Below are positions 1 to 17,919 of a stretch of 64,000 bases of DNA, piece after piece (position 1 is the stretch's first letter; each line of letters begins with the position of its first letter). A model generated the notes under the pieces. The model saw only the letters and a program-made list of their open reading frames with translations, made no database searches and was not told the DNA's origin. The stretch comes from Mermis nigrescens (Eukaryota; Nematoda; Enoplea; Mermithida; Mermithidae), in NCBI GenBank assembly GCA_036768485.1, contig JAVLUZ010000142.1, forward strand, positions 1,079,999-1,143,998, written 5' to 3'. The position numbers were made by a program, and so were the translations under genes.

Positions 1-474
1 AAACTGACATATGGGATAAAAATATCGACGATTATACAAAGAATTTTAAGACCAGTTTTGTATTACACGCACAATTTTGGGCAAAAATCGGCACTAAAAC
101 ACTTTTGTAAACGAAGATTTGAAATGTCTGCGTTTTGTGTTTATCTTTGAAATCTATTTGTAAATGCAAGTTTTGGGCATTTATATATATACATACATAT
201 GTATGTATACAAGCGACTTTTTTAGTAAAATTTCTTTGTTGACATTTTTCGCGTTTGTTACGATTTGTTTCCTATTTGGCTCTTCACCTAAATACCCACA
301 TGATTAATTAAATGCACCTATAATCACAATAGGTTTTGAAAATTTTTTATTGGTTTTTTGATATTTAATGAAAATTCTAAGTTTAGAGTGTCGTGTTGTC
401 TTTGTGTGGTGTAATTAATCGAAACGAAGCTGCTATCTTTATTCTTTAATAAGAAGTGCTAATTGAAAATTTAG
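1..474 (+). other. intron of the helicase gene (partial)
   Basis: AT-rich sequence ending in the acceptor AATTTAG. It holds a short TATATA/CATACATATG tract near 183-210. I saw no exon in it. Confidence 0.6.
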
Positions 475-6478
<6,004 letters not shown>

Positions 6479-7446
6479 TGCTTAGAAGTACATACTTGCT
6501 ATGAAATTGTGTGTGCGAAACTCGTTTAAACTCTTGCGAAATTTAAATAGCTTCGGGAGTGATTTTGTATGAATTAAGGCAAAAACTAGCAACACACGCG
6601 TAATTATCGCGCTTATACTTGAGAGATAATCGAAAGTTTATTATCCGCAAGCGAATGTGTGCATTTCCCCACGAGACTGGCGTGTTTATCCAACCTCCAT
6701 GCTTTGCTAAATTGAATGAAATCGCTATAGTATCAATCAAAAGCTGGGCAATAGGTGCAACCCAGTATAAGCTAGAGCAGGTCCGGTACCTGTTAGAGGG
6801 TCTGCCAGTTGCACCTGATGATATGAGCTGGAAAATTTCATAAGCAATGCACGTTAATGCTGGAGTAGGTGGTTGGTAATAAAAGTAACTCAGATAATAT
6901 GAAAACACTGTCGAACTTTTAAATGATCCATTTATGTACGCCAAAGCACTCCCATAGAACCATCACTCCAAATCTATTGTACAATTTTAAACAATCTTTA
7001 TGACCAATCACTTTTACGAATAAGCAACCAAATAAAAAAATTGAACTTGGGTACCAGTTGGGGTAATGTGTATTGCCCAGCTATGGTATCATTTCCTGGC
7101 TATCGATTGAAGAGTATAAAAGTAGATTTTCGATCTTTGAATGGTTGACAATGCCCCATACACCTGCAAATGTAAGGTAGCTACTTATTGTGAATGGATA
7201 AGTGAAATTTGGCCCAAATTCGGTCTTTTCCATTTAGCTTTGATTTACAACAGGGAGACGCCGTGGTATACTAACATAGGTTGGAAACTTCGCATATGGG
7301 GACTTATTGCTAGTAAAATATCTACCGAAATTCCCGCTGTTTCATTATATGAAGGTGTAGCTTAAATGTTCTCTACTAACTTAGAAATATTCGAATTATT
7401 TCAATCTTATCACTAAAGTTGCCTGATTTTCCTACAAAATGTTTTC
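6479..7446. other. no gene recognised
   Basis: AT-rich sequence without a recognisable exon. A 9-bp stem (AGGTGCAAC at 6753-6761, GTTGCACCT at 6808-6816) encloses a second small stem (CAGGT/ACCTG); its meaning is unknown. Open frames here are short and unlike any family I know. Confidence 0.5.
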
Positions 7447-7546
7447 NNNNNNNNNNNNNNNNNNNNNNNNNNNNNNNNNNNNNNNNNNNNNNNNNNNNNN
7501 NNNNNNNNNNNNNNNNNNNNNNNNNNNNNNNNNNNNNNNNNNNNNN
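7447..7546. other. assembly gap (100 N)
   Basis: Exactly 100 N, the usual placeholder for a scaffold gap of unknown size. Continuity between the helicase side and the rest is therefore not proven by sequence. Confidence 0.99.
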
Positions 7547-8790
7547 AAGTTATTGCCGTTAAAGTCTCACTGTTTCAAATAAGAAGAAAAAGCAGTTGCA
7601 ATAATTGTTCGGTAGTTTTTTGCAAAAGGATTCTCTTTGTTATTTTTCTCACAAGCAGGCTACAATGCGCATGCCTGCATACATGAGCAGCCCTGCATGC
7701 CTGAAATGGAATCATATTGGCTTACACCCACCGATCAAAAAAGCTATAGCTTACAACAACTACTTATCCTGCATGAGCCAAATATGTGCTTATCAGGGGT
7801 GCTGATAGTGTTACAATCTATTTTTAACAGTATTATTGCTTACAGCACAAATTCTTAGCATCATCTGCTGTTTGCCCTATGGTTTGTAGCAAGAAAAGAT
7901 TAATTTTGCTTAATGGTAGGCGGTAGGCTGTGCCTCATAGCAGCAGGAAAAGCACAGCTTTCTATAGGGGAATCCCCCTTCCTCAGGGTTAAACACTGTT
8001 AGACGATTTTAGCGAACCTTCACGCCAAGTAGTACATTTCTGTTTTAACCTATAAAATGCATAGAATGAGCTTAAAAGTCAAAATTTGCAATGAATTATT
8101 ATATTTTCAACTTACAAAGATGACAAAACTAGTCAGAACTCGATAAAAAGAATTGCAGCTTTCTGCACTATAAGCTTTTGTATAGGATGTTTTAATTATT
8201 TTTCATATGTCAATCGCAAAAAATAGTTAAAACTCTAAATTAGTGTTCTCAAATTTCAGGACTGTATCCCTTTCCCTGAAGTTTTGACCTTGGGAAACTA
8301 TGCCATAAACATAAACTTGTACTAATGTGATATTTTTTACGATACAGACACAAAGCATACAGCCTGATGCTGGTTTGTTGCTAAATTGCTCACTTAATGT
8401 TGCAGGTTTTAATACAAGTTAGCTAACTCGTGCAGCTCACGCTATCACAATAAAGTGTGGAATTTGAATAGTTTTGTGTATACAATATGTGTATTTCTGG
8501 CACATTTGATGTGTTCTTAGGCTATCTTTATCATGATCGTTATCAATTAACAAGCAAAATTTTAAGCGCACAGTGCAATACTAGCTGATATCATGGTACA
8601 CCTTCCCAATAAGCCAGATAACGCAGCCTCACAAATACAAATTTCTGTTCAGATGCCTAGCAGTATACTTATCTCTAGAACTTGCCTTATTAAGTTAGGC
8701 AATAAAAACAAGGATTTTGGATGCAATATGGGCAAATATACCCCTTTAATTGTGGCTGAATTCGGATATCTGAACATTTATAAAACTTTC
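7547..8790. other. no gene recognised
   Basis: AT-rich sequence with only short frames and no domain that I can name. Confidence 0.45.
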
Positions 8791-8795
8791 TTATG

Positions 8796-9112
8796 ACTTT
8801 TACAAGCTTTGTTCTAAATTTTACAAGTTTTGTTCCGACTTCCACAAAAAATATTCCAAACCTTACAAAAAATATTCCAAACTTTACAAAAAAATTTCCA
8901 AACTTTACAAAAAAATTTCCAAACTTTACAAAAAAATTTCCAAACTCTGCAAAAGTCCTATGCTTAAGCACACAAAATTAATTCCAAACTCTGCAAAAAA
9001 TTTTCCAAACTTTACAAAAAATTTTCCAAACTTTACAAAAAAGTTTTCAAACTTTACAAAAATTTTTCCAAACTTTACAAAAAATTTCCAAAAAAATACA
9101 AAAATTTGTTCA
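8796..9112 (+). repeat. 21-bp minisatellite array (CCAAACTTTACAAAAAA type)
   Basis: About 14 units of a 20-21-bp monomer TTCCAAACTTTACAAAAAAT with small variants, the middle interrupted by AAACTCTGCAAAAG...TATGCTTAAGCACAC. A unit length divisible by three keeps frames open, so the ORFs here are not genes. The reverse complement recurs at 56612-56945 and 57375-57640. Confidence 0.92.
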
Positions 9113-9779
9113 CTTAGATCAAAAATATTCTTAGCGTGTTGAGAAAATAATTCTCAAGAGCCTTATACAAAAACGATTAAAACTCGTGTAGCACTTATTT
9201 TTCTATTGTATTTAACTAATACTATCTTGAAAGCAATTTCCAATCAAACCAATAAGACAAAAATCACAAACACTTGTTCTTTAATTTTAATCAATAAAAT
9301 CATATGTTTACATAAGAAATTGTAAAGAATCAATCATACCTAAAATCTTCTAATCAGACGATTTCTAAACTCTGCATGAAATTTGTTGAATTTCAGGAGG
9401 TTATAAGTATAAAATTCAGTACTTTTGGGTTATTTCATCTTTTCATGTTTATTCTTGCAGATACACAGTCTCCTAGTTATGCTTTAGCTTGTCACCTTTA
9501 TGTGCAATAACTTCACCTCCATAGGCACGCAACTTGAACAGCTTTAGTGCTTTTTAATCGTATGGTCAAAGAAATCTTGAAATCCTTACGCATCGTTTAC
9601 TTAAGTCACAAGACACATATCAAATTTTGCTGAAATGAGTCTTAACTTTTATGCCAACTTTGTGCTTATTATACCGTATTTCCTCAATTCGAATCACTGA
9701 AATCACTGAAAAAAAATTTTTCTCAATCACGTAAAAAATTATTTTTATAAACTCTGAAATCAGCAAATGCCACCTATTT
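9113..9779. other. spacer between satellite arrays, no gene recognised
   Basis: AT-rich, no coding signal seen. Confidence 0.4.
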
Positions 9780-10010
9780 GTGGGTTCTGCTTATTTAGGG
9801 TATCGTATTAATCTGTGTAAATTTTATGAGTTGGTAAATGGGAAATGCATGTACGAAGTAGAATTGTTTCCTGGTTTAGTATACAAATTTAGAAATGTAA
9901 CCTTTTCGCTTTTTACAAGCGGAAAAATGATTCTTACAGTTGCAAAACACAAGCATGAGGTGCATATAGCCTATAAAATAGTCTCAACAATGCTTGAGCA
10001 ATGCCAAATT
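9780..10010 (+). repeat. conserved spacer of satellite block
   Basis: Matches 57000-57200 in reverse complement (GGGTATCGTATTAATCTGTG, TTTACAAGCGGAAAAATGATT and neighbours), so it belongs to a repeated unit rather than to a gene. Confidence 0.75.
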
Positions 10011-10250
10011 ACTTTACAAGAAATTTTCCAAACTTTACAAAAAATTTTCCAAACTTTACAAAAAAATTTCCAAACTTTACAAAAAATTTTCCAAACTCTG
10101 CAAAATTCTTATGCTTAAGCACGCAAAATTAGTTCCGAACTCTGCAAAAAATTTTCCAAACTTTACAAAAAAATTTCCAAAGTTTACAAAAAAATTTCTA
10201 AACTTTTCAAAAAATTTCCAAACTCTGCAAAATTATTCCAAACTTTGCTA
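10011..10250 (+). repeat. 21-bp minisatellite array, second block
   Basis: The same monomer as at 8796-9112, again with the TTATGCTTAAGCACGCAAAATT interruption. Confidence 0.92.
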
Positions 10251-10559
10251 ATTTTAGATCAATACTGATGACATGGATGAAGTTAGGTGTTCATTAATGA
10301 ATTTTGTGTGGAGGTTTGTGAAGTAAACCCTAGCTCAGGGTTTAAAAATTTCCACAAGTTGAACAGCAGGCAAAGATCGGCCTTTTTCATGTGTTTTCTG
10401 ATAAACTTTGAGAAGCTCAAAATGGCATGATAATCAAATTTGAGCAATGTTTGCCTCTACTGGTTGCTTATTTTGGGCAAAAATAACTCGTAATGGCATC
10501 ATTAGACAAGTACTGCTAAGAAAATCAAGCATTGTAAAGACAGTGTAAATAAAAAATCA

Positions 10560-11190
10560 GCATACAGTAGGTTGTGCGCTAAAATTTTGTACATAGGACA
10601 GCTAAGGTTTATATATCATATCCTAAAAATTTGAACGAAATCCGGCTAGTGGATCTTGGAATATAGTGCTATACGAGAAAGTGTAAAGTAAACTGGTATA
10701 CTATAGACTGCGCGCTGAAATTCTGTACATAGCATGCCTTGTCTATATACATCATATCCTGAAAATTTGAACAAGATTCGGCTAGTGATTCTTGGAATAT
10801 AGTGCTATACGAGAAAGTGTAAAGTAAACTGGTATACTGTAGATTACATGCTCATATCAATAACATAACACATGCAACATATGCTCACCCTACTCTGAAA
10901 ATTTGAGCTAAGATCCGCCTAGTATTTCTTGAAATATAGTGCTATATAAGAAAGTGTAAAGTAAATTGGTATACTGTAGACTGCGCGCTGAAATTCTGTG
11001 CATAGCATGCCTCGCCTATATACATCATATCCTGAAAATTTGAACAAAATTTGACTAGTGGTTCTTGAGTTACGCAAAAGTGTAAACTGATGCTGGTATA
11101 CTGTAGGTTGCGTGCTAAAAGTTTGTACATAAGATACCTAACATATACTTGATATACTCTGTAAATTCGAGCCCGATCCGACCGCTGGTT
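10560..11190 (+). repeat. 136-bp satellite, about 4.5 units
   Basis: Tandem units of about 136 bp carrying TGTACATAGCATGCC, ATCATATCCTGAAAATTTGAAC, GGCTAGTG, ATATAGTGCTATACGAGAAAG and GTAAAGTAAACTGGTATACTG. The inverted counterpart is at 55540-56300. The 10251-10559 spacer is also shared, with 56300-56610. Confidence 0.9.
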
Positions 11191-11247
11191 CTTGACTTAC
11201 GCCTCTTCAAAAATAACCCCTTGGATAACAACGCCCTGGGTGGCACC

Positions 11248-11519
11248 CACACCTGGGCGTGCGGGTTTGGGGGGGTATGCAACCCCCCAGAAACCAAAAT
11301 ACCCCCCCAGAAATCAAAATAACCCCCCCCAGAATTCAATTTTTGAAAATTTTTTTCGTTTTTTTCGCAATTTTTTTATGCAAATGGATTGTGCTTGATG
11401 AGAACCCTCGAAAAATGGTGTGCTTATCGCCATGCCACCATTTTTAAGGCCGTTTTCGACCTTCAAAAAAATCTTGCACCTCCCCCTCCCCCCAGAATTT
11501 TCTTGCTGCCCACGTATGG
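11248..11519 (-). mobile_element. MITE family D, copy 2
   Basis: Reverse orientation from CACACCTGGGCGTG to GCCCACGTATGG. No clean TSD was found. The C- and G-runs make several spurious ORFs. Confidence 0.75.
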
Positions 11520-11715
11520 TAATAACCCCCTGGGTTATTGCCTCCCCTCCCCTGACTCTGGGCCCTGGCCCCGTTGGGCTGGAGCGCGCCCTCCCCGGGC
11601 AGGTCCGGGCAGGCCCCCAACCCTTTTGCGCCCTGGCAGTAACCTCGATTTTGGGCCAGGGCGCAGCTTCCGCCTATCTTATAACACTACAACGCTATAA
11701 GATATGAGTCTAGGT
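11520..11715. repeat. GC-rich repeat block
   Basis: An unusually GC-rich stretch (CCTCCCCGGGCAGGTCCGGGCAGG) followed by TATCTTATAACACTACAACGCTATAAGATA. A related block in reverse orientation occurs at 55320-55500 (CGGACCTGCCCGGGAGAGGG with TATAGCATAGG). Function unknown. Confidence 0.5.
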
Positions 11716-11819
11716 TGGCACGGTATACTACTTGCATACTCCCCAAACCCCCTCCCCCCACGCCTACGTGTGCTTGCGTCCGTCGATCAAATCATCGCGC
11801 CGCGCCGAGTGAGATAGTT

Positions 11820-12135
11820 GTTAATTTATGGTTGAGTAAATATGTAGAAAAATACTTTGCGCTAATTTAACCAAACAAATTCACATAAGTGTAAATACAA
11901 ATAAATAAATAAACAAATGGTCAAGCAAAAAATAAATAAAATTGACGTACAATTAAGTAGAAAATATCAAATACATAACCGAATAAATCTAATATATAAA
12001 ACAAATAAGTAAGTACATAAATAAACAAATTAATGAATAAATAAATAATCACATAAATGAATATGTCAATTAATTCAATTGTATATATAATAAATAAATA
12101 AATAAGTAAATAAATAAATATAAATGAAACTTAGT
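11820..12135. repeat. (ATAA)n-rich low-complexity DNA
   Basis: Long runs of AAATAAATAAATAAAC-type sequence; no gene. Confidence 0.85.
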
Positions 12136-12155
12136 ATGTACAATTTATTGCTAAC

Positions 12156-12600
12156 CTCGATGATTACGTTTCAATGTCGAGTATGCATCGTGTCGAACGC
12201 AATTGAAGAAATATAATGATTTGAAATATGACCGGAGAGCCGAGGTGGCATAATCCTGCAGCAAAAGATAATGCACGTCGGCACATTCACTGATCCGTCG
12301 CGCATTGCGAAAGCACAAATACGCAAAATGAATCGCATATGAAAAACGCACGAATTTCCGACTATCAGCATGAAATTCAGGTTTATTGCAAGCCATCTTA
12401 TCTCTCTGTCGAAAATCTCCCGCCGGAATGGAGTATCACTCGTAAACAGAGAAATTCTTCAACGAAAATGCTTAATAATGTACACAAAATTTTTACACTC
12501 AGCACTAAAGCTATTAGAAGGGAATCAATCCGCTATTCTCGGCAATCGTTCCATTTTCATGCGTGGCGTTCTTCATCGTTCGGATCAAATATAAAACGAT
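12156..12600 (-). pseudogene. decayed exon 1 of a third 7TM receptor paralogue
   Basis: On the minus strand this matches exon 1 of the two receptor genes downstream, in pieces and in changing frames: LCLRVILHSGGRFST, then, after a frameshift, IRWLAINLNFMLIVGN, then a fragment ending close to STLKR. An acceptor TGCAG precedes the exon, a possible ATG lies at 12576, 24 nt after it, and a donor-like GTTAGC follows at 12155-12150. At least two frameshifts and several stops break it, so it cannot make a receptor. Exons 2-4 were not found beside it. It lies in opposite orientation to genes A and B and shows that the family was once larger or rearranged here. Confidence 0.8.
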
Positions 12601-12666
12601 CTGCAAGCACAAAGACGTGAAAAAAGCTACAAAGACGAACGTTGTAAATTGGGCAAACTGAGAGTA

Positions 12667-13121
12667 CCGGGAGACCGGCCGCACGGTTGTTTTTGGGGGC
12701 GGAGCTTCGTTATAGAAGGCAGGTAGGCCTACGATCGGTCAGACATATAAAAACTTTGTCAGCGAAATTTTAGCGCCCTCCATGAAACTGCCCTTGAGAA
12801 CCGACTGTTTCGACCTCAACTTTGGACTTCTCGAGACATATACCATTCATCTTTGCCGATCCTTTGATTCAGACTATAGGTTCGATTGCATGTAATGCAG
12901 CCGACACTACTGCGTAGGATTTCTGTACTTTAAAAGTAGTTAATATTACGCCAAAGTAGCTACCACTTCTACCGGTCGTCAAATTATTAATGCCCTGCAG
13001 TTTGTTTACTTTGCGTGTGAGAATACGCAGTAGACCACTCAGGCCGCTGACTTCCACCAACTGCGCTTTCCTTCTGTAACGAAGCTCCGCCCCAAAAACA
13101 GACTGTGCGGCCGGTCCCCGA
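12667..13121. mobile_element. 455-bp element with long terminal inverted repeats
   Basis: Ends of about 50 bp are inverted copies (CGGGAGACCGGCCGCACGG on the left; the reverse complement of the right end reads CGGGGACCGGCCGCACAG; both continue GGGGCGGAGCTTCGTTA). TA lies at both borders (12665-12666, 13122-13123). No transposase, so a non-autonomous element, probably using a TA target. Confidence 0.8.
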
Positions 13122-13123
13122 TA

Positions 13124-15590
13124 GCCATAAGTTTGCCAAAAAATTGTGCGCTTAGTTTAGCGTTTACCGATATAAGAATACAAAATGGGAAACAAAAATA
13201 CTCGTATATGAAATGGCCCCAAGAAAATAGCTATAACTGAGCTAGTATCGAATTGAATTCCTAAAAAATCACACGCAAAATTTTTTTCTTATAACATCAT
13301 GCATTAGCAAGTTCATCATAAAAAATTCTGACGTTTGCATCGCATTTTCTCAGAAAAAATGTGGGAGTTTCTAAAAATTTTGCAACATCAAATCTAAATA
13401 TGAACTCAACTGATAATTAATCTGCAAAGAAATTATCAATGCGCAAAGATCTGATTGGCCTCAAAATAGCCTAAAGAATTGAGCGCAGTAACTATCTAGA
13501 TTCACAGTACGTGGAAGATTTTAGTCAGCTGCATAAAATAATTTGGATGATTTACCGATTTTCCTTACTTTTTTCTTTTTTCAAACTTTTGAGGGTGTAG
13601 ATAAAGTCCTTGGCGTACATGGATGCTTATTCTGCGCATTTCTCGTGCAAGCGCACTGATCGATCCGCTCGATGCAAAAAAATCTTTAAAGTTGTAAAAC
13701 AACGTAGTATCCTGCAAAATATTTCTTTTGGAACACCGAGCACACTTTTACAGGGAGCAAGTTATGAAATAAAAAAAATTGTTACACGGGTTTGATTTTC
13801 GATTGTTGAATGTTGACTCATAATAACCTCTAATGAGAACAATATGAAAGATAAAAGTTTTGGGAATAATGCTTACATCCTACAGTTGTTCCAATCAATT
13901 TGCTTAAAATGCTAAGCAAACAGACGAGAACACATAGAAAACGGTAGGCTTTCCGGCAACGTTCGGCACTCTGATGATTCTTAAGATTTAATTAATTGAT
14001 GAATACGTAGAAGTAGGGTACATATTTATACTTTTGCAATTAATATTAGAGTCTATATTTCGGCAGTCCTTGAAGAACTTAATATCCGACGAGTTATGCA
14101 GTCAATTTCGAACAATTCTTATATCCTCTTGATTATTCATAATAACCAAATGCGCTCGCAACAAAAATCGAAAAAAAGTGCCAAAAACTTTATTCTGAGG
14201 TCTATCGTATTTTTCGGGGGAATAGGGGGAAGGGCTGGCAGATTCTGTAACTTTAATTCACAATCATTCCACTCGCCCATGCATGTGGTCCTCTTGAAAC
14301 AATTCTAATTGTTCTATCTCGAATTATGTTACCCAATAAAGGCGCTTTCACTTGATGGCATCAAGACATTTATGAATGCTTTTTTCGATCGTAGGGATCG
14401 GACACTCATTTCGGAAAAAACCTGCTTTTCTAGCTACCCAATTAGTTCTGTGGAAAGTGTTCAGCAGGGTTCAGGTTGAAAATAAAACACCATCACCAGA
14501 ATGACGGTTTACTTTCAAAATCTTTTCTTGTGTTGATACATTTTTTATAGTTGACATGCAAAGTAATGGGATTACTTCACTACCGAATTTAAATAATGAT
14601 GTGCGCGTGTGTCGTTGTTAAGGATAAACTTTCGATTACCTGATAAGTAGGGCCGTATTAGCAGGGGCTGCTCTCTGGCCCATCATAGATGGTGGATTTA
14701 AGGAAATAGATGTGTGATTCGCAGTGATATTTTACTGTCAGTGGTCAAAATTTCTCAAATTTTTCCGGCGTTTCATATCGGTTAATACCTATTAATGATA
14801 TTTATTTACTCTCAAGACTATAGGAGCCATATTTTTGCTTGAGGAATAGGTTTTAAAAATGACTTCAGGGTAGAAACAGTCATTTTAGTATACTTTTCTT
14901 CTATTTTCAAGCATAATTTTCAAAAATTTTCTACGTTCCGCGTCAAATGCTACAACTACAGGAAATCTAGCAGTAATTCAAGCTTCTAAACGTCCTTCTA
15001 AATTTAATGAAGTTTTCGGCGCTTTGCGCCGGATTTCTGCTAAAGTCAAAAAAAAATTTAACTACCTTTTTCGCATAGAATTGTCGAAAAAATTTTTCGG
15101 AAAAATGTTTTACCGAAAGTGATTTATATGAAAGTAGACAAAAAACGCTGAAAAACGCTACTAATTTCTATTTTTCAATTGAAATAATTGTAAAAATCAG
15201 CGTTTAACTTGTCACTCACACGTCGGGTGATAACTTGCTCAAAGCTAGGTTAATGCTCCCTTTACGTACATGGTTTCGGAAAATTACATTTTCTTAGCAC
15301 TTTTGAATTATCTAAAATTTTTTCATCAAAAGGTTTAGGAAAATCAGAATTTTTTAAATTCTCTAGCTATGTATAAGAAAATAGTTTTATCGCTTTAAAT
15401 TTGTTTTATCGAATCAAAAATAATTGGATCGTTATCGACACGAATATGAAGAAACTATACAGGAAATTTCGTTAAGGTAAATTATAGGCAGCTCGATCAT
15501 TAAATTTTTTATTTTTGTTATGATTGCTTATCAGCAGAGTTGCCAAGTGCTCTTGTCAAAAAACCACCACGTTCAACCTCACAGTGTCTA
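13124..15590. other. no gene recognised
   Basis: AT-rich. Only a GC-hairpin motif (GGCGCTTTGCGCC near 15020) and an AGTAGGGCCGTATT repeat start near 14648 stand out. Confidence 0.45.
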
Positions 15591-15609
15591 AAAACGATTG
15601 TGTCTCAAG

Positions 15610-16083
15610 AGCTCCACCAGTCCCAACAGCCCCACCGTCCCAACCGCCCCACCAAAAATCCCACCAAGTCCCAACAGCCCCACCGTACCAACAGCCCCAC
15701 CGTCCCAACGGCCCCACCAAAAATCCCAACAGCCCCACCCGTCCCAACAGCCCCACCAGTCCCAACAGCCCCACCGTCCCAACAGCCCCGCACCAATAAT
15801 CCCAACAGCTTCACCAATCCCAACAGCCCCACCAATCCCAACAGCCCCACCGTCCAATCAATCCCACCGTCCCAACAGCCCTATCGTCCAAACAGCCTTG
15901 CCAATAATCCCAACAGCCCCACTAGTTCCAACAGCCCCACCAATCCTAACAGCTTCACCGTCCCAACAGCCCCACCAATAATCCCAACAGCTCCACTAGT
16001 CCCAAGCAGCCCCACCAATCTCAGCAGTTCCATCGTTCCAGCAGTCCTACCGTTCCAAAATTCGCACTGTCCCAACCACACAT
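15610..16083 (+). repeat. GC-rich minisatellite arm (CCCAACAGCCCCACCRT)
   Basis: Units of 17-18 bp, CCCAACAGCCCCACCGT and CCCAACAGCCCCACCAGT, in direct tandem. The complementary strand is rich in GGGG/GGG runs. Overlapping long ORFs on both strands are products of the repeat. Confidence 0.95.
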
Positions 16084-16570
16084 AAGCTCGGGGAGAGGGG
16101 ATGTTTAGAGTTTAACCCCTTAAACCCCCAAATTCATGGTAGACCCCCAGAATTCTATATTAAGCACTTTATCCCACCAGACTTTTCGCTGCCAATTTTG
16201 GTTGCAACTACCCCACTGTTATAATCATAGCTTCAGCTGCGCGGCACGATCCGGTCTGGAGAAGGAGTTTTGAGCCAAAAATGACCTCAAAACTGGCACG
16301 AATGTTAAAATAGCGTAAAAACTACGCTAATCCACATTTTCTGGCTATTTTGAAGCAGATTAGCGTGAACATTTTGATCTTTATTGAATTTTAACACTTC
16401 ACATCGATCTATGCACGCAATATGCACGCTACATTTGGGCAGCACGTACTTTCCTACCTGATTTGTATGTACATGCTTTTCTTTATGATCGGAATGATAT
16501 GCCCGTATAAGTTCAATAATTCAAAAGTACATCCGCCAAACGCGCTTCTCGCATAATAGCAATCGCAGTA

Positions 16571-16960
16571 ATGGTAGGGCTGCTGGGATTATTGATGGGG
16601 CTGTTAGGACGGTGGGGCTGTTGGGATGGTGGGGTTGTTGGGACGGTGGGGCTGTTGGGACTGAGTGGGGCTGTTGGAACGGGTAGCTCTTGGGAGTATT
16701 GGTGGGGCTGTTGGGACGGTGGGGGCTGGGACGGTGGGTTGTTGGGACGGTGGGGCTGTTGGGATTGGTGGGGCTGTTGGGGTTGGTGGGGCTCGGGGAT
16801 TATTGGTGGGGCTGTTGGAACGGTGGGGCTGTTGGGACGGTGGGGCTGTTGGGACTGGTGGGGCTGTTGAGATGAGTGGGGCTGCTGGGATTTTCGGTGG
16901 GGCTGTTGGGACGGTGGGGCTGTTAGGACGGTGGGGCTCTTGGGACTGGTGGGGCTCTTG
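16571..16960 (-). repeat. GC-rich minisatellite arm, inverted
   Basis: Same monomers as 15610-16083 but on the other strand (GGTGGGGCTGTTGGGA), so the pair could form a long hairpin. Confidence 0.95.
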
Positions 16961-16970
16961 AGACATCACC

Positions 16971-17919
16971 TAAAAAACCCCAACCAATGGTTAAGCATAG
17001 GCGCAAAACAACCTCAATAGCTAAAAATGCCTCCACCGGCATCAAAAAACCCCTAAAATGGGGAACCCCAACTCGGCGACCCTGGTTATCAGACTGCCCA
17101 TCAATTCGTTCATTCGTCTCAGGATTAATCGTCGTTGTTAAATAATTACACTTTTTCAAAAACCGCTCGTTTCGGGCGCTTATTAATGGGTCACTAGAAA
17201 TGTTTTTATTTAAGAATAAGATAAACATGACGTAAAGAATAAAAAACGAACAAAACTTTTTCAATTTAATGTCGTCTGCACTGAACCAAAATTTTTTTAG
17301 ACTGACGAAAAGTAGGTATTGAAAATAAGTAAACATCTAAAATACGATATATACCGCTTATAAAAGCTTAATTATGTATGTCCCAGCATTTCATCAGTCG
17401 CGAATCGAGCTAACGAGACGATAAGCACATAAATAAAAATTCGGCTTAAACGAGTGGCACTCAACAAGTTTGTGCATACAACGTTATTCGGGGTGAGTCT
17501 AGCGGTTGGAAAACGTATCTTCTTCGGCAAATGCTATTGCAGAATTCGAAAAAGCGACGTTATTCAAAGCGCTTGTAATCTTTTCGCGATTTTGCGAAGC
17601 TAGTTGGCATAAAAAAATCAATTTGCTCTTTAAGGTGCTCTAAGTCGCCAAACGAATATAATGCTTATAATAAAATAAAATTATAGCTCCGGAGCTTAAA
17701 AATGAGAGATGACAAAAGTAAATTAGTGTGAAGCCGATCGTAAAACGAGGAAAAATTTTACTGTTTTTTGCCTTTGGGCATGATTACTTTAGGATGATTA
17801 TTACATGATTACTTTACATTACATGATTACTTTATTACTTATCCCTTTAGGCATGATTAACTATCTCTGATCTGATCTTTATGATTTCATATATTTCTTT
17901 TTAGATCATTTTTGATATA
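16971..17919. other. upstream region of receptor gene A
   Basis: AT-rich; no ORF of interest. A short ATGATTACTTTA repeat lies around 17780-17860. An acceptor TTTTTAG ends at 17904. Confidence 0.5.
17890..17904 (+). promoter_or_regulatory. probable trans-splice (or 5' UTR) acceptor of gene A
   Basis: The pyrimidine-rich TATTTCTTTTTAG ends 15 nt before the ATG at 17920. Gene B has its acceptor at exactly the same distance. In nematodes such a site usually accepts a spliced leader; an ordinary 5' UTR intron is the alternative. Confidence 0.5.

Larger units (their letters stand above)
15597..16970 (+). mobile_element. foldback-like element FB1, copy 1
   Basis: Two arms of GC-rich 17-18-bp tandem repeats in opposite orientation (15597-16083 and 16571-16970) enclose a unique core of about 490 bp. 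The left terminus reads ATTGTGTCTCAAGAGC and the right terminus GCTCTTGAGACATCACC, the same asymmetric pair seen in copy 2 with ends exchanged. The flanks CTAAAAACG and TAAAAAACC resemble each other only loosely. It sits upstream of receptor gene A. There is no transposase, so it is non-autonomous. Confidence 0.82.

Noticed and set aside
7141..7365. 74-codon ORF before the gap
   Set aside because: No recognisable domain, no splice link to the helicase exons, and normal for chance in this sequence.
15524..16085. Long overlapping ORFs rich in Pro/Ser/Thr/Gln (up to 181 codons) and Gly/Trp/Leu ORFs on the other strand
   Set aside because: They are translations of the 17-18-bp minisatellite arms of the FB1 elements in all frames; the same happens at 16571-16970, 18690-18940 and 19660-20100.
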